From Anniella stebbinsi (lineage: Eukaryota; Chordata; Lepidosauria; Squamata; Anniellidae), in the NCBI GenBank assembly GCA_029215795.1, contig JARDYH010000001.1:119438533-119502532 (forward strand): a DNA stretch of 64,000 bases, in the 5' to 3' direction. The translations under genes and the position numbers were made by a program. Positions 34,145-44,604 of this stretch are shown piece after piece (the stretch's first letter is position 1; each line of letters opens with the position of its first letter). A model generated the notes under the pieces. It was not told the DNA's origin, searched no databases, and saw only the letters and a program-made list of their open reading frames with translations.

Positions 34145-34204
34145 CGAGGGGATCCAGAACTTCCTAATGAGGATTGAGTGTGCTCAATGGCTACATAATG
34201 TTGT

Positions 34205-34535
34205 CTGTTTTCATGGTCGATCCAAGATATTTTACTGCTTCAAGCAAAGCACAAGATGGCACCCACCATTCTACCTACTGAAGCCCCCTGGACTGGCATT
34301 GAATCCTCTTTCAATACTGGTGACTAAACAATATCCTTCACCTCACCTAAAGGCAGCAGGGCAGTAGGCAGGCTTACTGGCATAGAACAGGATGCCTGGA
34401 ACACACCACTCTATTCTCCCACAGAGAGACAAAGCCAAAAGGCTGCCACTGCTTCCCCCTCCACCCCACCCAGCATCTTCCACCTGAGGCGATTGCATTA
34501 CTCTGCCTAATGGTAGGGCCGGCCCTGACTTTTTT
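34205..34535. mobile_element. DNA-transposon-like dispersed repeat (agggccggccctacc)
   Basis: It starts gatccaagatattttactgc, continues caagcaaagcacaagatggc, and ends tgcctaatggtagggccggc. I recognise it as a common reptile and bird repeat. A related edge (atctaccactaggcaaagtg) lies at 57998-58027, next to a MITE. Confidence 0.5.
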
Positions 34536-34694
34536 GGGTAAGGGACAAAGGGGAATAGAATAGAATATCCTGGGAGAAGGTATGGCTGACTGAACTACGT
34601 GTGTGTGGGGGGGGAGAATGTTTTGGATGTGGTCAGGTTTTCAACACATTCATGGGTTTTGATTGCTGACAGAGCTCAAAATGTGTGCATAGGG

Positions 34695-34696
<2 letters not shown>

Positions 34697-34739
<43 letters not shown>
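34697..34739. repeat. (CT)n microsatellite
   Basis: Pure TC run. Confidence 0.95.
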
Positions 34740-34742
<3 letters not shown>

Positions 34743-35538
34743 TCCACAAGGAAAGCCTGGCTAGCTCATAAGGGCTTTTTCTTGCTTGCTGCAGCCTGTG
34801 TGTGTGTGCTATGAGAACTTGATAATTTCTTCTATGTTGCTCACTTAACCTCTGTAATGAGAACATACTCTCAGTGAGATTTAGTTCTGTTTTCTTTGCT
34901 GAAAAAGATATGAGTTATAGTTTGCATTATTCACAAGTTGTGCACCACAAAAGACACTCCACTGCCCTCATTAACCATCACTTAAATCTAAATGAAACGT
35001 CTGAATTTCCAACTCAGTGAGAGGATTATGGGATCAAATATAATTAAATCACTGAAAGTGCTTAAATGAACAGCACATGCTAGGTCTCTCACAAAGTTGG
35101 GTTCAGCAGTTTATTTTGCCTTCCATTTAAAAGGTTTAATCATTATACTGAAACTAATAAGAAATTAATAGATTTCTAAAGTCCTGCAACCACCGAAGAT
35201 CTTACAACCATGCATTAATCTTAATTACAAAATGTTATGCTTCAGCTCCTTCCATATGAGTGATTACAACATGGGCAGAACTCAAAAATCTTGTAAACTC
35301 TTCAGAAAATTTACAAGGCAAGTTTAATGGTTGTCAGTAAACTATTTATGAATGAAATCAAAATAGAAGTAAAACTTTTACAGCAGAGAAACTGAGGTCT
35401 TCATTCACCTGTGCATCTCTTTAATGCCAATCTTTTCAAATGCTGTTAAATTCAGTGACTACCATGATTGCTAATATTTTATTATGGCAGCATTGACATG
35501 TATCATGAATGCAGAACAAGACCTAAGAAGAGATAGAT
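34740..35538. other. No gene seen; candidate conserved non-coding stretch
   Basis: 35050-35520 has no repeat and is rich in TAAT/ATTA cores (tgcattaatcttaattac, aagaaattaatagatt), a composition often seen in vertebrate enhancers. This is only a compositional hint. Confidence 0.3.
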
Positions 35539-35546
35539 GATAGATT

Positions 35547-36290
35547 TAGGGTGACCAACTGTCAGGATTTCCCCGGATTTGTCCTGGTTTTTGTTCTATC
35601 CTGGGTGTCAGGGGGGATTTTCTGTAATTTTCTACAATGTCCTGGAAAGACACACTTTCCCCTTTAAGGCTGCCGTTAGCATGGTGGGAGTGAATGATGT
35701 GCTTTCTGGAGGCGGGTCATTTCCCTCCCATTGCTCCAATCACAGCCTTAAAGGGGAAAGTGTATCATTCCCAGACATTATAGAAAAGGCCCCGATTGGA
35801 GCAGTGGAGGCTAGGGTGACCAGATAAAATCCAGGTCAGGGCTCATGTAACTTTAACAGTTCTAGAGAAAAGAGAATTTCAGCCAGTGTCATTTGTATGC
35901 AATTAGTTCCTGGTGAAATTCCCTCTTCATCACAACTGTTAAAGTGGCAGGCACTATACTAGAGTGACCATATACAAAAGAAGGCAGGGCCCCTGCACCT
36001 TTAACTGTTGTGATGAAGAGGGAATTTCACCAGGGACTAATTGCACACAAATGACACTGGCTGAAATTTCCTTTTCTCTACAACTGTTAAAGTTACACGA
36101 GCCCTGACCTGAATTTTATCTGGTCACCCTAGTGGAGGCAGGATTGCCACACTTTCCCGTCCTCTGCTCCAATTGGGGCCTTTAAGGAGGCAGGGGGAAT
36201 GACGCACTTTCCAGAGGCCCAAGAAAGCTGCTTTCCAGCCCACCCTCCCAGCTTGTCCTCTTTTTTGGTCTCCCAGATATGGTCACCCTA
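35547..36290. mobile_element. hAT-like element (tagggtgaccaactgtc), carrying a nested MITE
   Basis: Ends are tagggtgaccaactgtc and agatatggtcaccctag. It is flanked by a perfect 8-bp duplication, gatagatt, at 35539-35546 and 36291-36298. The interior repeats and inverts an aaaggggaaagtgt / acactttcccctttaa motif. A second element (35812-36131) is inserted inside with its own duplication. Without it the outer element is about 416 bp. No transposase ORF. Confidence 0.9.
35812..36131. mobile_element. hAT-like MITE (tagggtgacc family), copy 2, nested
   Basis: 320 bp with ends ctagggtgaccagata and ctggtcaccctag. It is flanked by the perfect 8-bp duplication gtggaggc at 35804-35811 and 36132-36139. 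The internal sequence is closely similar to the copies at 24171 and 61790. Its target was another element with the same tagggtgacc ends. Confidence 0.92.
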
Positions 36291-36310
36291 GATAGATTAG
36301 ATAGATAGAT

Positions 36311-36357
<47 letters not shown>
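36291..36357. repeat. (GATA)n microsatellite
   Basis: GATA array that begins in the target duplication of the outer hAT-like element. Confidence 0.95.
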
Positions 36358-36791
36358 GCACACACAATGTTCAGTGCATATGTCTGTAATAGATAGGTTT
36401 TGATATGTGAAGGAGGTGATTCACCCATACAAGCCTGCTGCCTATACTTCCCATTCATTTGGAATTGTACAGAGAAATGTTAGTGTAAACAGGGCTGTAC
36501 ACAGATTCAGCAATTTCATAAATAAATAAATAAATAAAAATTTCAGTCATGGAAAACGTACTTGCTTGGCTTGACCTTCTGGAGGTAGCTCAGACTGGGA
36601 AGCCAGGAGAGAGCCAACAGCTTTATAAAGCTGTTTATAAAGCTAGGTGCAACCTGTGTGCAACCTGTTGCCCCCTTCTGTCATTACCTGACCCCCTCTA
36701 AACTGTTCACTGCAATCCCACCCACTGGTAGCCAGCAGTTCCCTGTTCTGGTGAACTTCTATGGTGGTAAAGATAGTGAGATGTCCATCTT

Positions 36792-36815
36792 ACACACACA
36801 CACACACACACACAC
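36792..36815. repeat. (CA)n microsatellite
   Basis: Short pure CA run. Confidence 0.9.
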
Positions 36816-36879
36816 CTCAACTTCCACCACTGCCTTTTCTTTCTTTTTCTGCTGTGGGGAGGATGTTAGAAATATGTAG

Positions 36880-37150
36880 CTGGGATTATGGTGTGATATA
36901 CAGACTGAGACTCAAAACTTAAATGCCATTTTTAGAACACCTTTATTTAGACAGAATGCAGCTTATTTCAATCCATTCACTCTTTCTCCATTCACTCAGA
37001 TAATTACCGGATGTGGGAGAAACAGAACCTGATGGCCAGGGAGGTTATATACTCAGAAGCAGGAGGTGCACTGTGAGCAGCTGCTTTTTTGGTGTTTCAG
37101 TCTTCCTCAGAGTTCTGCTGATTTGAGGGTATCTTAAATACCATTCCCCC
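36880..37150 (-). mobile_element. Candidate solo LTR
   Basis: Read on the minus strand there is a TATA-like box (gagtatataacc, 37043-37054) and about 100 bases downstream a polyadenylation signal (ctaaataaagg, signal at 36942-36947), followed by a U5-like tail. That spacing is typical of LTR promoters and terminators. No internal region or matching second LTR is seen, and borders are approximate. Confidence 0.4.
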
Positions 37151-37159
37151 CTCAAGACT

Positions 37160-37760
37160 TTGCATGATGTGGGAAAACATGCCTGTTGACTACAAATGTT
37201 ACTACATGAGCCTGTTATCCAGCACCTTTACCGAGGCTTCTGCTTCGGGAGTAAGATCTGACCATATGTCAGGAAAAACCAGGACGTTAGGATTTTTGGT
37301 AACAAATCTGGGAAAGGGGGGAATTATCTTCCCCCCAACCACTCAAAGGGTTAGGGTTAGGATGTGTATAAGAAAAAGAGAGAAGAGAGGAGGTGTGTCT
37401 GAGTGGAGGAGGATGAGTACCTGTGCACAGGTATGTGTGAAGGGGGGTATGTTTTTGAGCCTATGCCCAGCATTACCCTATTTACTGCTGATCATGGTCT
37501 GCCTACCATCAGCCTACACACCAATATGCCCCACAAAGGATTCTCCAGCCACCAATGTGGCCTCTACCTGAAAAGAGCAAAGCAACTACTTGAAATGCAG
37601 TTACACAGAGGCAGTTCCCATGTGGCAAAGCCATTCATGTTAGATGATTTCCCAGCACTTCACCACACGAGTGCAAACTCTCACTAAAGGTGGTTTGTGA
37701 CTGTATAGTACCCAGCTGACTCAGGCATGGTCGTACTTCAAGAAGCCGCCTGTGGTTGTT
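37160..37760. other. No supported gene
   Basis: A 135-codon plus-strand frame (37164-37571) has no recognisable domain. It may be LTR-flanking or unique sequence. Confidence 0.4.
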
Positions 37761-37763
37761 TGA

Positions 37764-37903
37764 GAGCCTATCTACACACACAGGATAAAACACTTTGAAA
37801 ATGTTTTGAAAACTGTATATGAAGTGTGTCCTGAGCCCCAACAGTTCTCAAAACTGTTATAAACCGTTTTAAACAGTTTTAAAGCAGTATTGTAGATAGG
37901 CTC
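37764..37903. mobile_element. Hairpin MITE, gagcctatctacac type
   Basis: Ends gagcctatctacac and gtagataggctc are exact complements over the outer 12 bases. The interior has gttttgaaaactgtatatga and aactgttataaaccgtttta in an inverted layout. Related copies at 50426-50472 and 53568-53656. Confidence 0.75.
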
Positions 37904-37909
37904 TGAATA

Positions 37910-39530
37910 TAAAAACTCAAGCCTCAGATTATTTTCCCAGCCACTCTCAGATGATGCACCTGTCTCTGCAAAACAACCCAAGCATTCCTATTCCCTCTCC
38001 AGTGCCCATAAACCCATCTCCAGTTTGAGTGATGGTGGATTTATGATATCCCTAGTTTGTATTTTTCTAACTGTAGGTCTTTGGTTGTTGCCTACTATCC
38101 TTTGGCAACAGGCTTTCTCCGATGACTTTTCCTCTGCTTTGAGCGCACATACAGGGAAACTGTGAGATTAGGCCTCTAGGCTACAATTCAAAATCAATTA
38201 GACTGGAGGAATTGTTCCTTTGAAAGTAATGATACTTCCAAGTACTTTGGCTTAATTGGGTCCTATTTTGGCACCGTTCCTCCAATCAGTATAATCATTC
38301 CGATGAATGTTCACACATGACCTTTGTGTAGATTTAACATTCTAATTATAGTGGATGATGGGACTTCCTCAAAGGAGTAGCGCCGACCTTTAGCATGGCC
38401 TTTTTTCTTTTACAGGTATGTCATCCCTTGTGTATTGTCCCAGTTCATTACTCTTGCAATGAAAGATGAAGCTGTGTCTGGAAGAGGTACTGATGCACAC
38501 CGAAAATGGCTTCTAGCTGAGCTAATCAGCTTATCCTCCTTGAGCTGTTGGGAGTAAATTTTAATTTATAGCTTCCCCCTTCAGAACCTGGCCATCAATT
38601 TTCATCCGGGAGATAACACCTCTCCATCGGGGAATTGGCTCCTTGCTTCACAGAACCATCCTAAACCAATGTCAAAAGTTAAAACTGCACCCAAAGTTCT
38701 AAAAAAAATTCTCAGTAAAAGTGTCACATTTTCTGCTGACAAACACATAGTAAGAAAGTGCTAATGGATCCAAGTGAGGGAACATTTCAACAAGCTGTAG
38801 TGAAAGACCATTCTGCTGAACTCTCCTATGAATAGAAGAAGAAAAAAGACACATTTAAGAAAAATAAAGTTACTTCTGATTTTATGTGTGACAGATTGCC
38901 CATGACAATACCGCCAAAGCAATTGTTTGAAGTTTTAACATTGGCAATGTAAAACCTGAAATCCTAAATAAATAAACAGATTTTATTTCCTTCAGCACAG
39001 TGATAACTTATTTGAGTGTGGCTGACGAAGTCAAAACAAACGTTCTGGAGTTCCCGTTGCACCATAGGTGGTTTTGGTTTTGTCAATCAGGATGTATAAT
39101 TCTGAGTCAGGTGAAATTTTATTTACATTTGTGGAAAATCATGTAATTTGGTTTGCTTTTTTTTTTTTTTAAGAAGTACAAAGTACAATAATGTCTCCAA
39201 ATATTTCTATACAAATAATCTCTTTCCCCATAAATCAACAAAAAAAATGTGGACTTTTGTGTCTGCCCCAAATTGTGTCAGCTCCAGTAGGGGGACTTTT
39301 TTATCCCCACCCCAAAATACTCAATTTGCTCAATAATATGACACCTGTTGGTATCAAAGGGTGCCCTCCTGTGCAATCTCCCCACCACCCCTAACCCCCA
39401 GGCAATACCTCCTGAGGGAAACCAAGTAGCATGAGCCATATTGCTCTGAGGAACCCATAAGAAGTTTCTTTCTTGTAGGCCTTGGCAGCATGATGTATGA
39501 AGGCAATATTGTATTCCTTAATGAGGAGAA
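37910..39530. other. Repeat-poor stretch with candidate conserved non-coding sequence
   Basis: No transposon recognised in 1.6 kb. 38200-39000 has the look of unique sequence, including a possible splice-flanked segment described separately. Confidence 0.35.
38416..38486 (+). other. Possible cryptic exon (weak)
   Basis: A strong polypyrimidine tract and acceptor (ttttttcttttacag) is followed by 71 bases open in one frame (about 23 residues, YVIPCVLSQFITLAMKDEAV), ending at a donor-like gaagag/gtactg. I recognise no protein family, and such patterns arise by chance in unique sequence. It could equally be a non-coding RNA exon. Confidence 0.15.
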
Positions 39531-39536
39531 GGCTGA

Positions 39537-39753
39537 GGGGCAGACCAGATGTGACATTAAATGCATCTTTGCATTTTACCTGCTGGCAAGGGGAGGTTTG
39601 ATCATTATCACATCACAGGAGAGGAGAAGGAGTTTAACGCTTTCCTCCCCTTGCAAAGGTCCTGATAAAAATTGCTCCTCCTATCTGCATTGGGACAAAA
39701 TCCCATCTTGGCAAGAAAAGGGATGCATTTAACATTGTACCTAGTTTGGCCCT
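39537..39753. mobile_element. Probable MITE with gttaaatgcatc-containing ends
   Basis: The left end gggcagaccagatgtgacat then taaatgcatc is an imperfect complement of the right end gatgcatttaacattgtacc then tagtttggccc. Internal segments tggcaaggggagg and cctccccttgcaa are also complementary. No coding. Confidence 0.6.
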
Positions 39754-39855
39754 AACTAGGACATTTTCAGGAGCAATGTCATGTGAACAATTATGTCTCC
39801 CCAGGAAGCATCTCCTAAGGAAAAAGTTGTTTAACATTGGCTGAATCATTCTTCT

Positions 39856-40008
39856 AGGGGCGGATCTATACTGCTGTTTAAAGTGCTTTAAAGTGCTTTA
39901 TAACAGTAGTGACAACTGTTTGGGAGTGTGTCCTGGGCCCCAACTGTTGTCACTACTGTTATAAAGCGCTTTAAAGCACTTTAAAACAACAGTGTAGATC
40001 CTGCCTAG
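39856..40008. mobile_element. Hairpin MITE, ggcaggatctacac type (best copy)
   Basis: Nearly the whole element is one inverted repeat: gtgctttataacagtagtga and tcactactgttataaagcgc around a ggg-rich centre, with outer ends aggggcggatctatactgct and agtgtagatcctgcct. It is the clearest example of the family also present at 12320, 29470 (partial) and 58027. Confidence 0.8.
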
Positions 40009-40355
40009 GTTTTTCTTAGCATTCTGCTGGTGCTATCCCAATTCCAACATGAGTGATGTAATAGCCTGCCTCCATGTAATGGATGGATGTTTAGCCTTAA
40101 TTTTGTGACTTGCAGGAGTTTGGCCCTGTTGTTCAATTAAATATGAGAGATGTATGGTAGTCATGAGGATAGGCAGGGCAGAGAATTGAAAGAAAACTAT
40201 AAGGAAAAGGGAGCATGGAAAAAGATGATAAAACTTGGCTAATGAGGTCCTGCCAATATTTGCTTTTAAAAGGGGGGACTATATGAGTTTCATGGGAGGG
40301 AGCATTTAGGCTCTAAAGCAGGCGTCCCCAACCTTTTTGAGTCAGTGAGGACATC

Positions 40356-40606
40356 TGCCGCTCCCAGACTGTGGAATGGCCTGCCGGAAGAGATACACCA
40401 ACTTAACAGTCTTCCAGAATTTAAGAAAGCTATAAAGACTGATCTCTTCCGGCACGCCTACCCAGTCAAATTTTAAGAGTTTTATTGGTATTTTAATAAT
40501 GTATTAGTTTTTATATGTTTTAATCAGTTTCATGTATTTTATATCATTTGCTTTTAATGTTGTTCCCCGCCTCGATCCAGAGGGAGAGGCGGGTAAGAAA
40601 TAAATA

Positions 40607-40649
<43 letters not shown>

Positions 40650-40650
40650 T
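40356..40650 (+). mobile_element. L2/CR1-group LINE 3' end, nested
   Basis: A short 3' fragment with the last coding residues, an untranslated region ending cctcgatccagagggagagg, then an (ATT)n tail (40604-40650). It shares its terminus with the copies at 1181 and 62700. Confidence 0.85.
40363..40476 (+). pseudogene. L2-type ORF2 extreme C-terminus
   Basis: 37 residues then TAA: PRLWNGLPEEIHQLNSLPEF followed by a basic helix and FRHAYPVKF. The reading is uninterrupted and shows where the family's protein ends. Without the rest of the protein it is only a remnant. Confidence 0.85.
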
Positions 40651-41069
40651 CTGGAATTTTGAGAGTGCTGTGGGTGCTTTCGCAACATGGCTGCCATGGA
40701 GCTCCTTTCCCATTCATAAAATGGCTGCCATGGTAAGTATGGCCATTTTTAAAAAAAGAAGGCAAACTGGTGAGACTAAAAGAAAAATAACTTACCCAAG
40801 ACCCTAAGGCAGAGGTAGGGTCTAAGCCCCAAAACAAAAACAACCAATAAACATTCTAATGACCCCATATAAATATGGTGCTTGTTGGCAGCGCCTTGCT
40901 TTGCAGCAAGACAGACTCCCGGTTTTTAAAAAAAGACATTTAGTTGTAAAACAAAAATCTTAAAATAAAAATCAGGAAGGCCAAGGAGCCTAGTGGGTAC
41001 TAAGAGACCTTTTCACAGGCATATCAGTGTCTATGGGCACCACATTAAAGACCCCATTCTAAAAAACAA

Positions 41070-41172
41070 TTTACAATAAAATGACACCTAAGCATGTTTA
41101 CTCAGAATTAAGTCCCATTGAGTTCAGTGATAATTAATTACTCCCTAGTAAATGTGTTTAGGATCACAGCCT
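41070..41172 (+). repeat. Short dispersed repeat (actcagaagtaag family)
   Basis: Contains gtttactcagaattaagtcc, cattgagttcagtg and tgtttaggatcacagcct, the same order as 3220-3316. Confidence 0.6.
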
Positions 41173-41219
41173 GGGTCTGAGAATTATGCCTCAATATGTC
41201 CTGTAGCATTGCAAGGGCC

Positions 41220-41510
41220 TAGGGTGACCATACGGAAAGGAGGACAGGATTCCTGTATCTTTAACAGTTGCATAGAAAAGGGAATTTCTGCAGGTGTCAT
41301 TTGTATGCATGTAGCACCTGGTGAAATTTCCTCTTCATCACAACAGTTAAAAGCTGCAGGAGCCATGCCTCCTGCAACTTTAACTGTTGCGATGAAGAGG
41401 GAATTTCACCAGGTGCTGCTTGCATACAAATGACACCTGCTGAAATTCCCATTTCTATACAACTGTTAAAGATGCAGGAGCCTTGTCCTCCTTTTCATAT
41501 GGTCACCCTA
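41220..41510. mobile_element. hAT-like MITE (tagggtgacc family), copy 3
   Basis: 291 bp with ends tagggtgaccatacgg and catatggtcaccctac. It is flanked by caagggcc (41212-41219) and caaggacc (41511-41518), an 8-bp duplication with one mismatch. The interior is a palindrome with cctggtgaaatttcctcttc in the left half and its complement in the right. It is a distinct subfamily, sharing ggtgtcatttgtatgcatg rather than the version in copies 1, 2 and 4. Confidence 0.9.
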
Positions 41511-41851
41511 CAAGGACCATGAAGGGTCCTATACATCATCATTTGGTTACCTGAAATAACTGCTAATATTGCTTATAGAGACTCCAAATTCTTCAACCCA
41601 ACATTGTTTTGTAATGATCCACTCTTGGAATACATTTAAGAGTGGACTGTAAATCCCTATAATACATATACAAATACATAAGGGGACAGTATGCCTCATG
41701 GTGCTTCCAAATGAGGCTTTGATTGTGCAATCACCCTGCTTCAAACACAGAATTTTACAGGGGTCCCGATGACAACATCTTCCATTCATATCCCTCCTGT
41801 GTAACTCACTGCTATTTCTGTCTTCTTTTTTTGCACACACACACACACACA

Positions 41852-42117
41852 GGGCCTGTTCAGACAACAAATGGTTAGGCTTCTAACCCTTTTGCAGCAA
41901 ATGGCTAGTGAGAGTGTTTAAACCATGGTTATAAAGCCACCATGATTAGGAATGGTTCATATGACACACTAAACCATAATGGACCTGTTCAGACAACACA
42001 CTAAGCCATAGTTAGCCTGCTAACCCTTTTGCAGAAAATTGTTAGTGAGAGTGTTTAAACCATGGTTATGTAGCCACCACGGTGAAGAATGGTTCGCACA
42101 ACACGCTAAGTCACAAT
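41852..42117 (+). repeat. Two tandem units of about 130 bp
   Basis: Units start at 41852 and 41981 with gg(g/a)cctgttcagacaac, share ctaacccttttgcag, agtgagagtgtttaaaccat and ggttatnnagccaccacg, and end near acactaa. They are about 80 per cent alike by eye. Confidence 0.8.
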
Positions 42118-42186
42118 GCTTAGCTCAAAATGTTTAATCACTGTGGCCTCTCCCCTTTCTACACCATAGGGGTGTAGAGGAAGGGA

Positions 42187-42260
42187 GTGCAATCCCAGAA
42201 GTACCTAATACACACCATCGGCACACAGGGAGGGAAGAAGGCCAATCCTGGAAGTACCTA
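42187..42260 (+). repeat. Short tandem unit giving an unoccupied reference site
   Basis: caatcccagaagtacc-ta-atacacaccatcgg (from 42190) is followed by a second unit, caatcctggaagtacc-ta (to 42260), which is interrupted by the foldback element and resumes at 49410 as atacacatcatcgg. The first unit therefore shows the sequence before insertion. Confidence 0.85.
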
Positions 42261-43443
42261 CCATATTTCCTCGATTCTAAGACACACTCTTTTCCCCATA
42301 TTTACCTCTGTAAAAATGGAGTGTGTCTTAGAATCGATGGTGTCTTAGATTCGCCGGATTTCTCCAGCACTGGAATGGGTTTGGGATACACCCACCCACC
42401 CATAGAGCCTTCACAAAGGGGCTTTGCATACCCCCCCAGCGACTTGGCCTCCCCACTCACCTCCACTGCACCCCGGGCCTCACCGCCAGCACACGGGATC
42501 GCAGCCCACTTTGTGGAAACGCTGCGTTTCCAGACCTTCTCTACCGCTGCCGCTGCTGCTGAATCCTAGGAAGGGGTGAGCGAGAAAGAGAAAGAGAGGG
42601 TCGGGCGGGGACAGGCACAGGCGGTAGCGGGGCCCAGGCAAGGGAGGAGTGGCAATGGCGGCGGCGGGGAGGTGGAAGAAGCAAAAAGCAGAAAGGGAAG
42701 GGAAGGGCATGGAGAGCTGGGCAGAGGCAGTGGCCACGGCAGCGAAGGCCCGCATGCGCCCCCCCCCAGCGACTTGGCCTCCCCACTCACCTCCATTGCC
42801 GCCCCGGTCCTTGCTGGCAGCGGCCTCCCCGACCTGGAAATGCAGCGGTACTACAAAGTAGGCCACGATCCTGCGAGATTTCCTAAGATCTTGGTCTCCT
42901 TCCCAGTACTGAAGCCTACACAAGCAGGGGTGGGACTTCTGGGATGTAACAAGACAGTCAGGAAAATCTTCCCTCCCAGTAATGAAGATCTTAAAAAGAA
43001 AATAACCCATCTTTAAAAAGGACAAACCGTAAGTGGAAAGCTGTTTTTGTCTATTTAAATATTCAAAGCACAAGACAGAGGAATTTGCAGAGTTAAAGAT
43101 ACCAGCAGTGACTTGTAATCGGCTAATAAGCCTGGGAGGGATGCCAAGCTTTGACTGAGTGGGAAGAGTTGTGAAAAACAGAGCTATCTGTGTTGATTAC
43201 ATTTTTAAACGAAAGCGAGGAGTAAAGGAATATTTTTGAGAACATCAGGCATTAATATTTAACGAGCAAAGATCTAAGAGGTGATAGAAAATCCGAGCTC
43301 CGTTTCGCTGGCTGAATGCCAGATGAGTAAAAAAAGAGACGAGAGCAAGAAAATTTCGTCACCTAAGTGGGCAAGAGTCAAAGAACATCCTTCTGATAAG
43401 AGCTGGTCCTGTTTGGAGCAAAAGGATTTAGAAAAAAATAACA

Positions 43444-44217
43444 ATGGCGAACGGGAAAACGGATCAGTCGCAATCCGGAAGTGGAAATCACAAAGATGGA
43501 GCTAAGCCAGGAGCGATAGCCAAAACAGTGAAGCCACAAGCAGAGCAGATGCCTGACTTACTGGCTAGCATCCAAGGCATGCTGAATAAGCAGAAAGCAG
43601 AGATTATGCAGGAGGTGAAGCAGGAGCTCCAGAAATCTCAACGGGAGTTAAAAGACGGTTTTCAAATGATTAATGACAAACTTGGATCCATGGAGCAGCA
43701 GATAGATCAGAATAAAGATAACATTAAAAAACAAGATATAATCTTACAAAAAATGGATTTATGCTTAATCTCTATGGAAGATAGAGATAGAAGAATGAAT
43801 ATCCGTATCAGATCCTTCCAGGAACAGTAGGGGGGAAATCCAAAGATCTTGAAAACCAAGTCAATGGAATGGATTAAAGAGATGGCCCCGCAAATGACAT
43901 GGGATGATGCAGATATTGAAAGGATCCACAGAGTGAGTCCTAAAAGGAGTGGAATGTTCCCAAGGGACATAATAGTAAGATTTGCCAGCTTTTATAAAAA
44001 AGAAAATCTGATGCAAGCCATTAGACGTGCCGAGCAACTGATGTCCCAGTCTGCGCAGATACAGGTTTACAATGACCTATGTCCTCAAACAATCCAATGG
44101 AGGAAAAGTGTGAAGCTGTGTACAACTACCCTGCGGAAGAATTCAATTGTTTATAGCTGGGGATACCCAGTCTTCTTGAGATTTACATACCAGGGGAAAC
44201 AATACAGAATAACATAA
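43444..44217 (+). pseudogene. L1 ORF1 (RNA-binding protein), one premature stop
   Basis: Starts at ATG (acaatggcg context). Residues 1-50 are basic and polar. About 55-115 form a Gln/Lys/Glu-rich coiled coil (KQKAEIMQEVKQELQKSQ). An RRM-like start (RRMNIRIRSF) is then cut by an in-frame TAG at 43828-43830. The same frame continues to 44217 with IERIHRVSPKRS, FPRDIIVRFASFYKKE and VYNDLCPQTIQWRKS, the RRM end and C-terminal domain of L1 ORF1p. Total about 257 codons, somewhat short of mammalian ORF1p. It would coat L1 RNA as a trimer. Confidence 0.85.
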
Positions 44218-44285
44218 TGCAAGCAAGGAACAGATCTTCTGCGAAACTTGGGCCTGATGGAGAAAGATACCAACGGGAGACAGAA

Positions 44286-44332
44286 ACAAGAAGAAGAAGA
44301 AGAAGAAGAAGAAGAAGAAGAAGAAGAAGAAG
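44286..44332. repeat. (GAA)n array between L1 ORFs
   Basis: Pure GAA/AGA run in the inter-ORF spacer, followed by G-rich and C-rich tracts to 44560. Confidence 0.9.
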
Positions 44333-44604
44333 GGGCAGGAGGAGGAAACAGTTTGTGACTGGAATATAGATTAAAGGGGAAAGTAAGAAGAGTTAAGGGA
44401 GGGGGGTCCTGAGTTGGTACCATGCCAGATGGTCACCGCCCCCCCCCCGAAGGGTCCTAAGAAGAGGAAGAAAAGAACCGCCGCCCGGGGGAACCTGGGG
44501 TGGAGGGGGAGAAAATGGGGGTTATATGTGGGGGGAGGGGGGAAGGAGGGAAGGGGTATATGTGTCACATTAGGAGACCTACAAAGAAAATTAAGATTGG
44601 AGAT

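Larger units (their letters stand above)
40318..41063. mobile_element. Dispersed repeat (gcgtccccaacctttttgag), interrupted by an L2 fragment
   Basis: The left edge ggcgtccccaacctttttga, then gtcagtgaggacat, continues after about 290 bases of inserted L2 sequence at ctggaattttgagagtgctg and aaaatggctgccatgg. I recognise the joined order as one common reptile repeat. The right edge (gtctatgggcaccacattaa, about 41063) is approximate. Confidence 0.5.

Noticed and set aside
37164..37571. 135-codon plus-strand frame
   Set aside because: No recognisable motif and no conserved pattern; not strong enough to call a gene.
42321..43073. Frames up to 197 codons in the foldback left arm
   Set aside because: Low-complexity Arg/Pro/Ser composition mirrored in the right arm; explained by GC content and symmetry.
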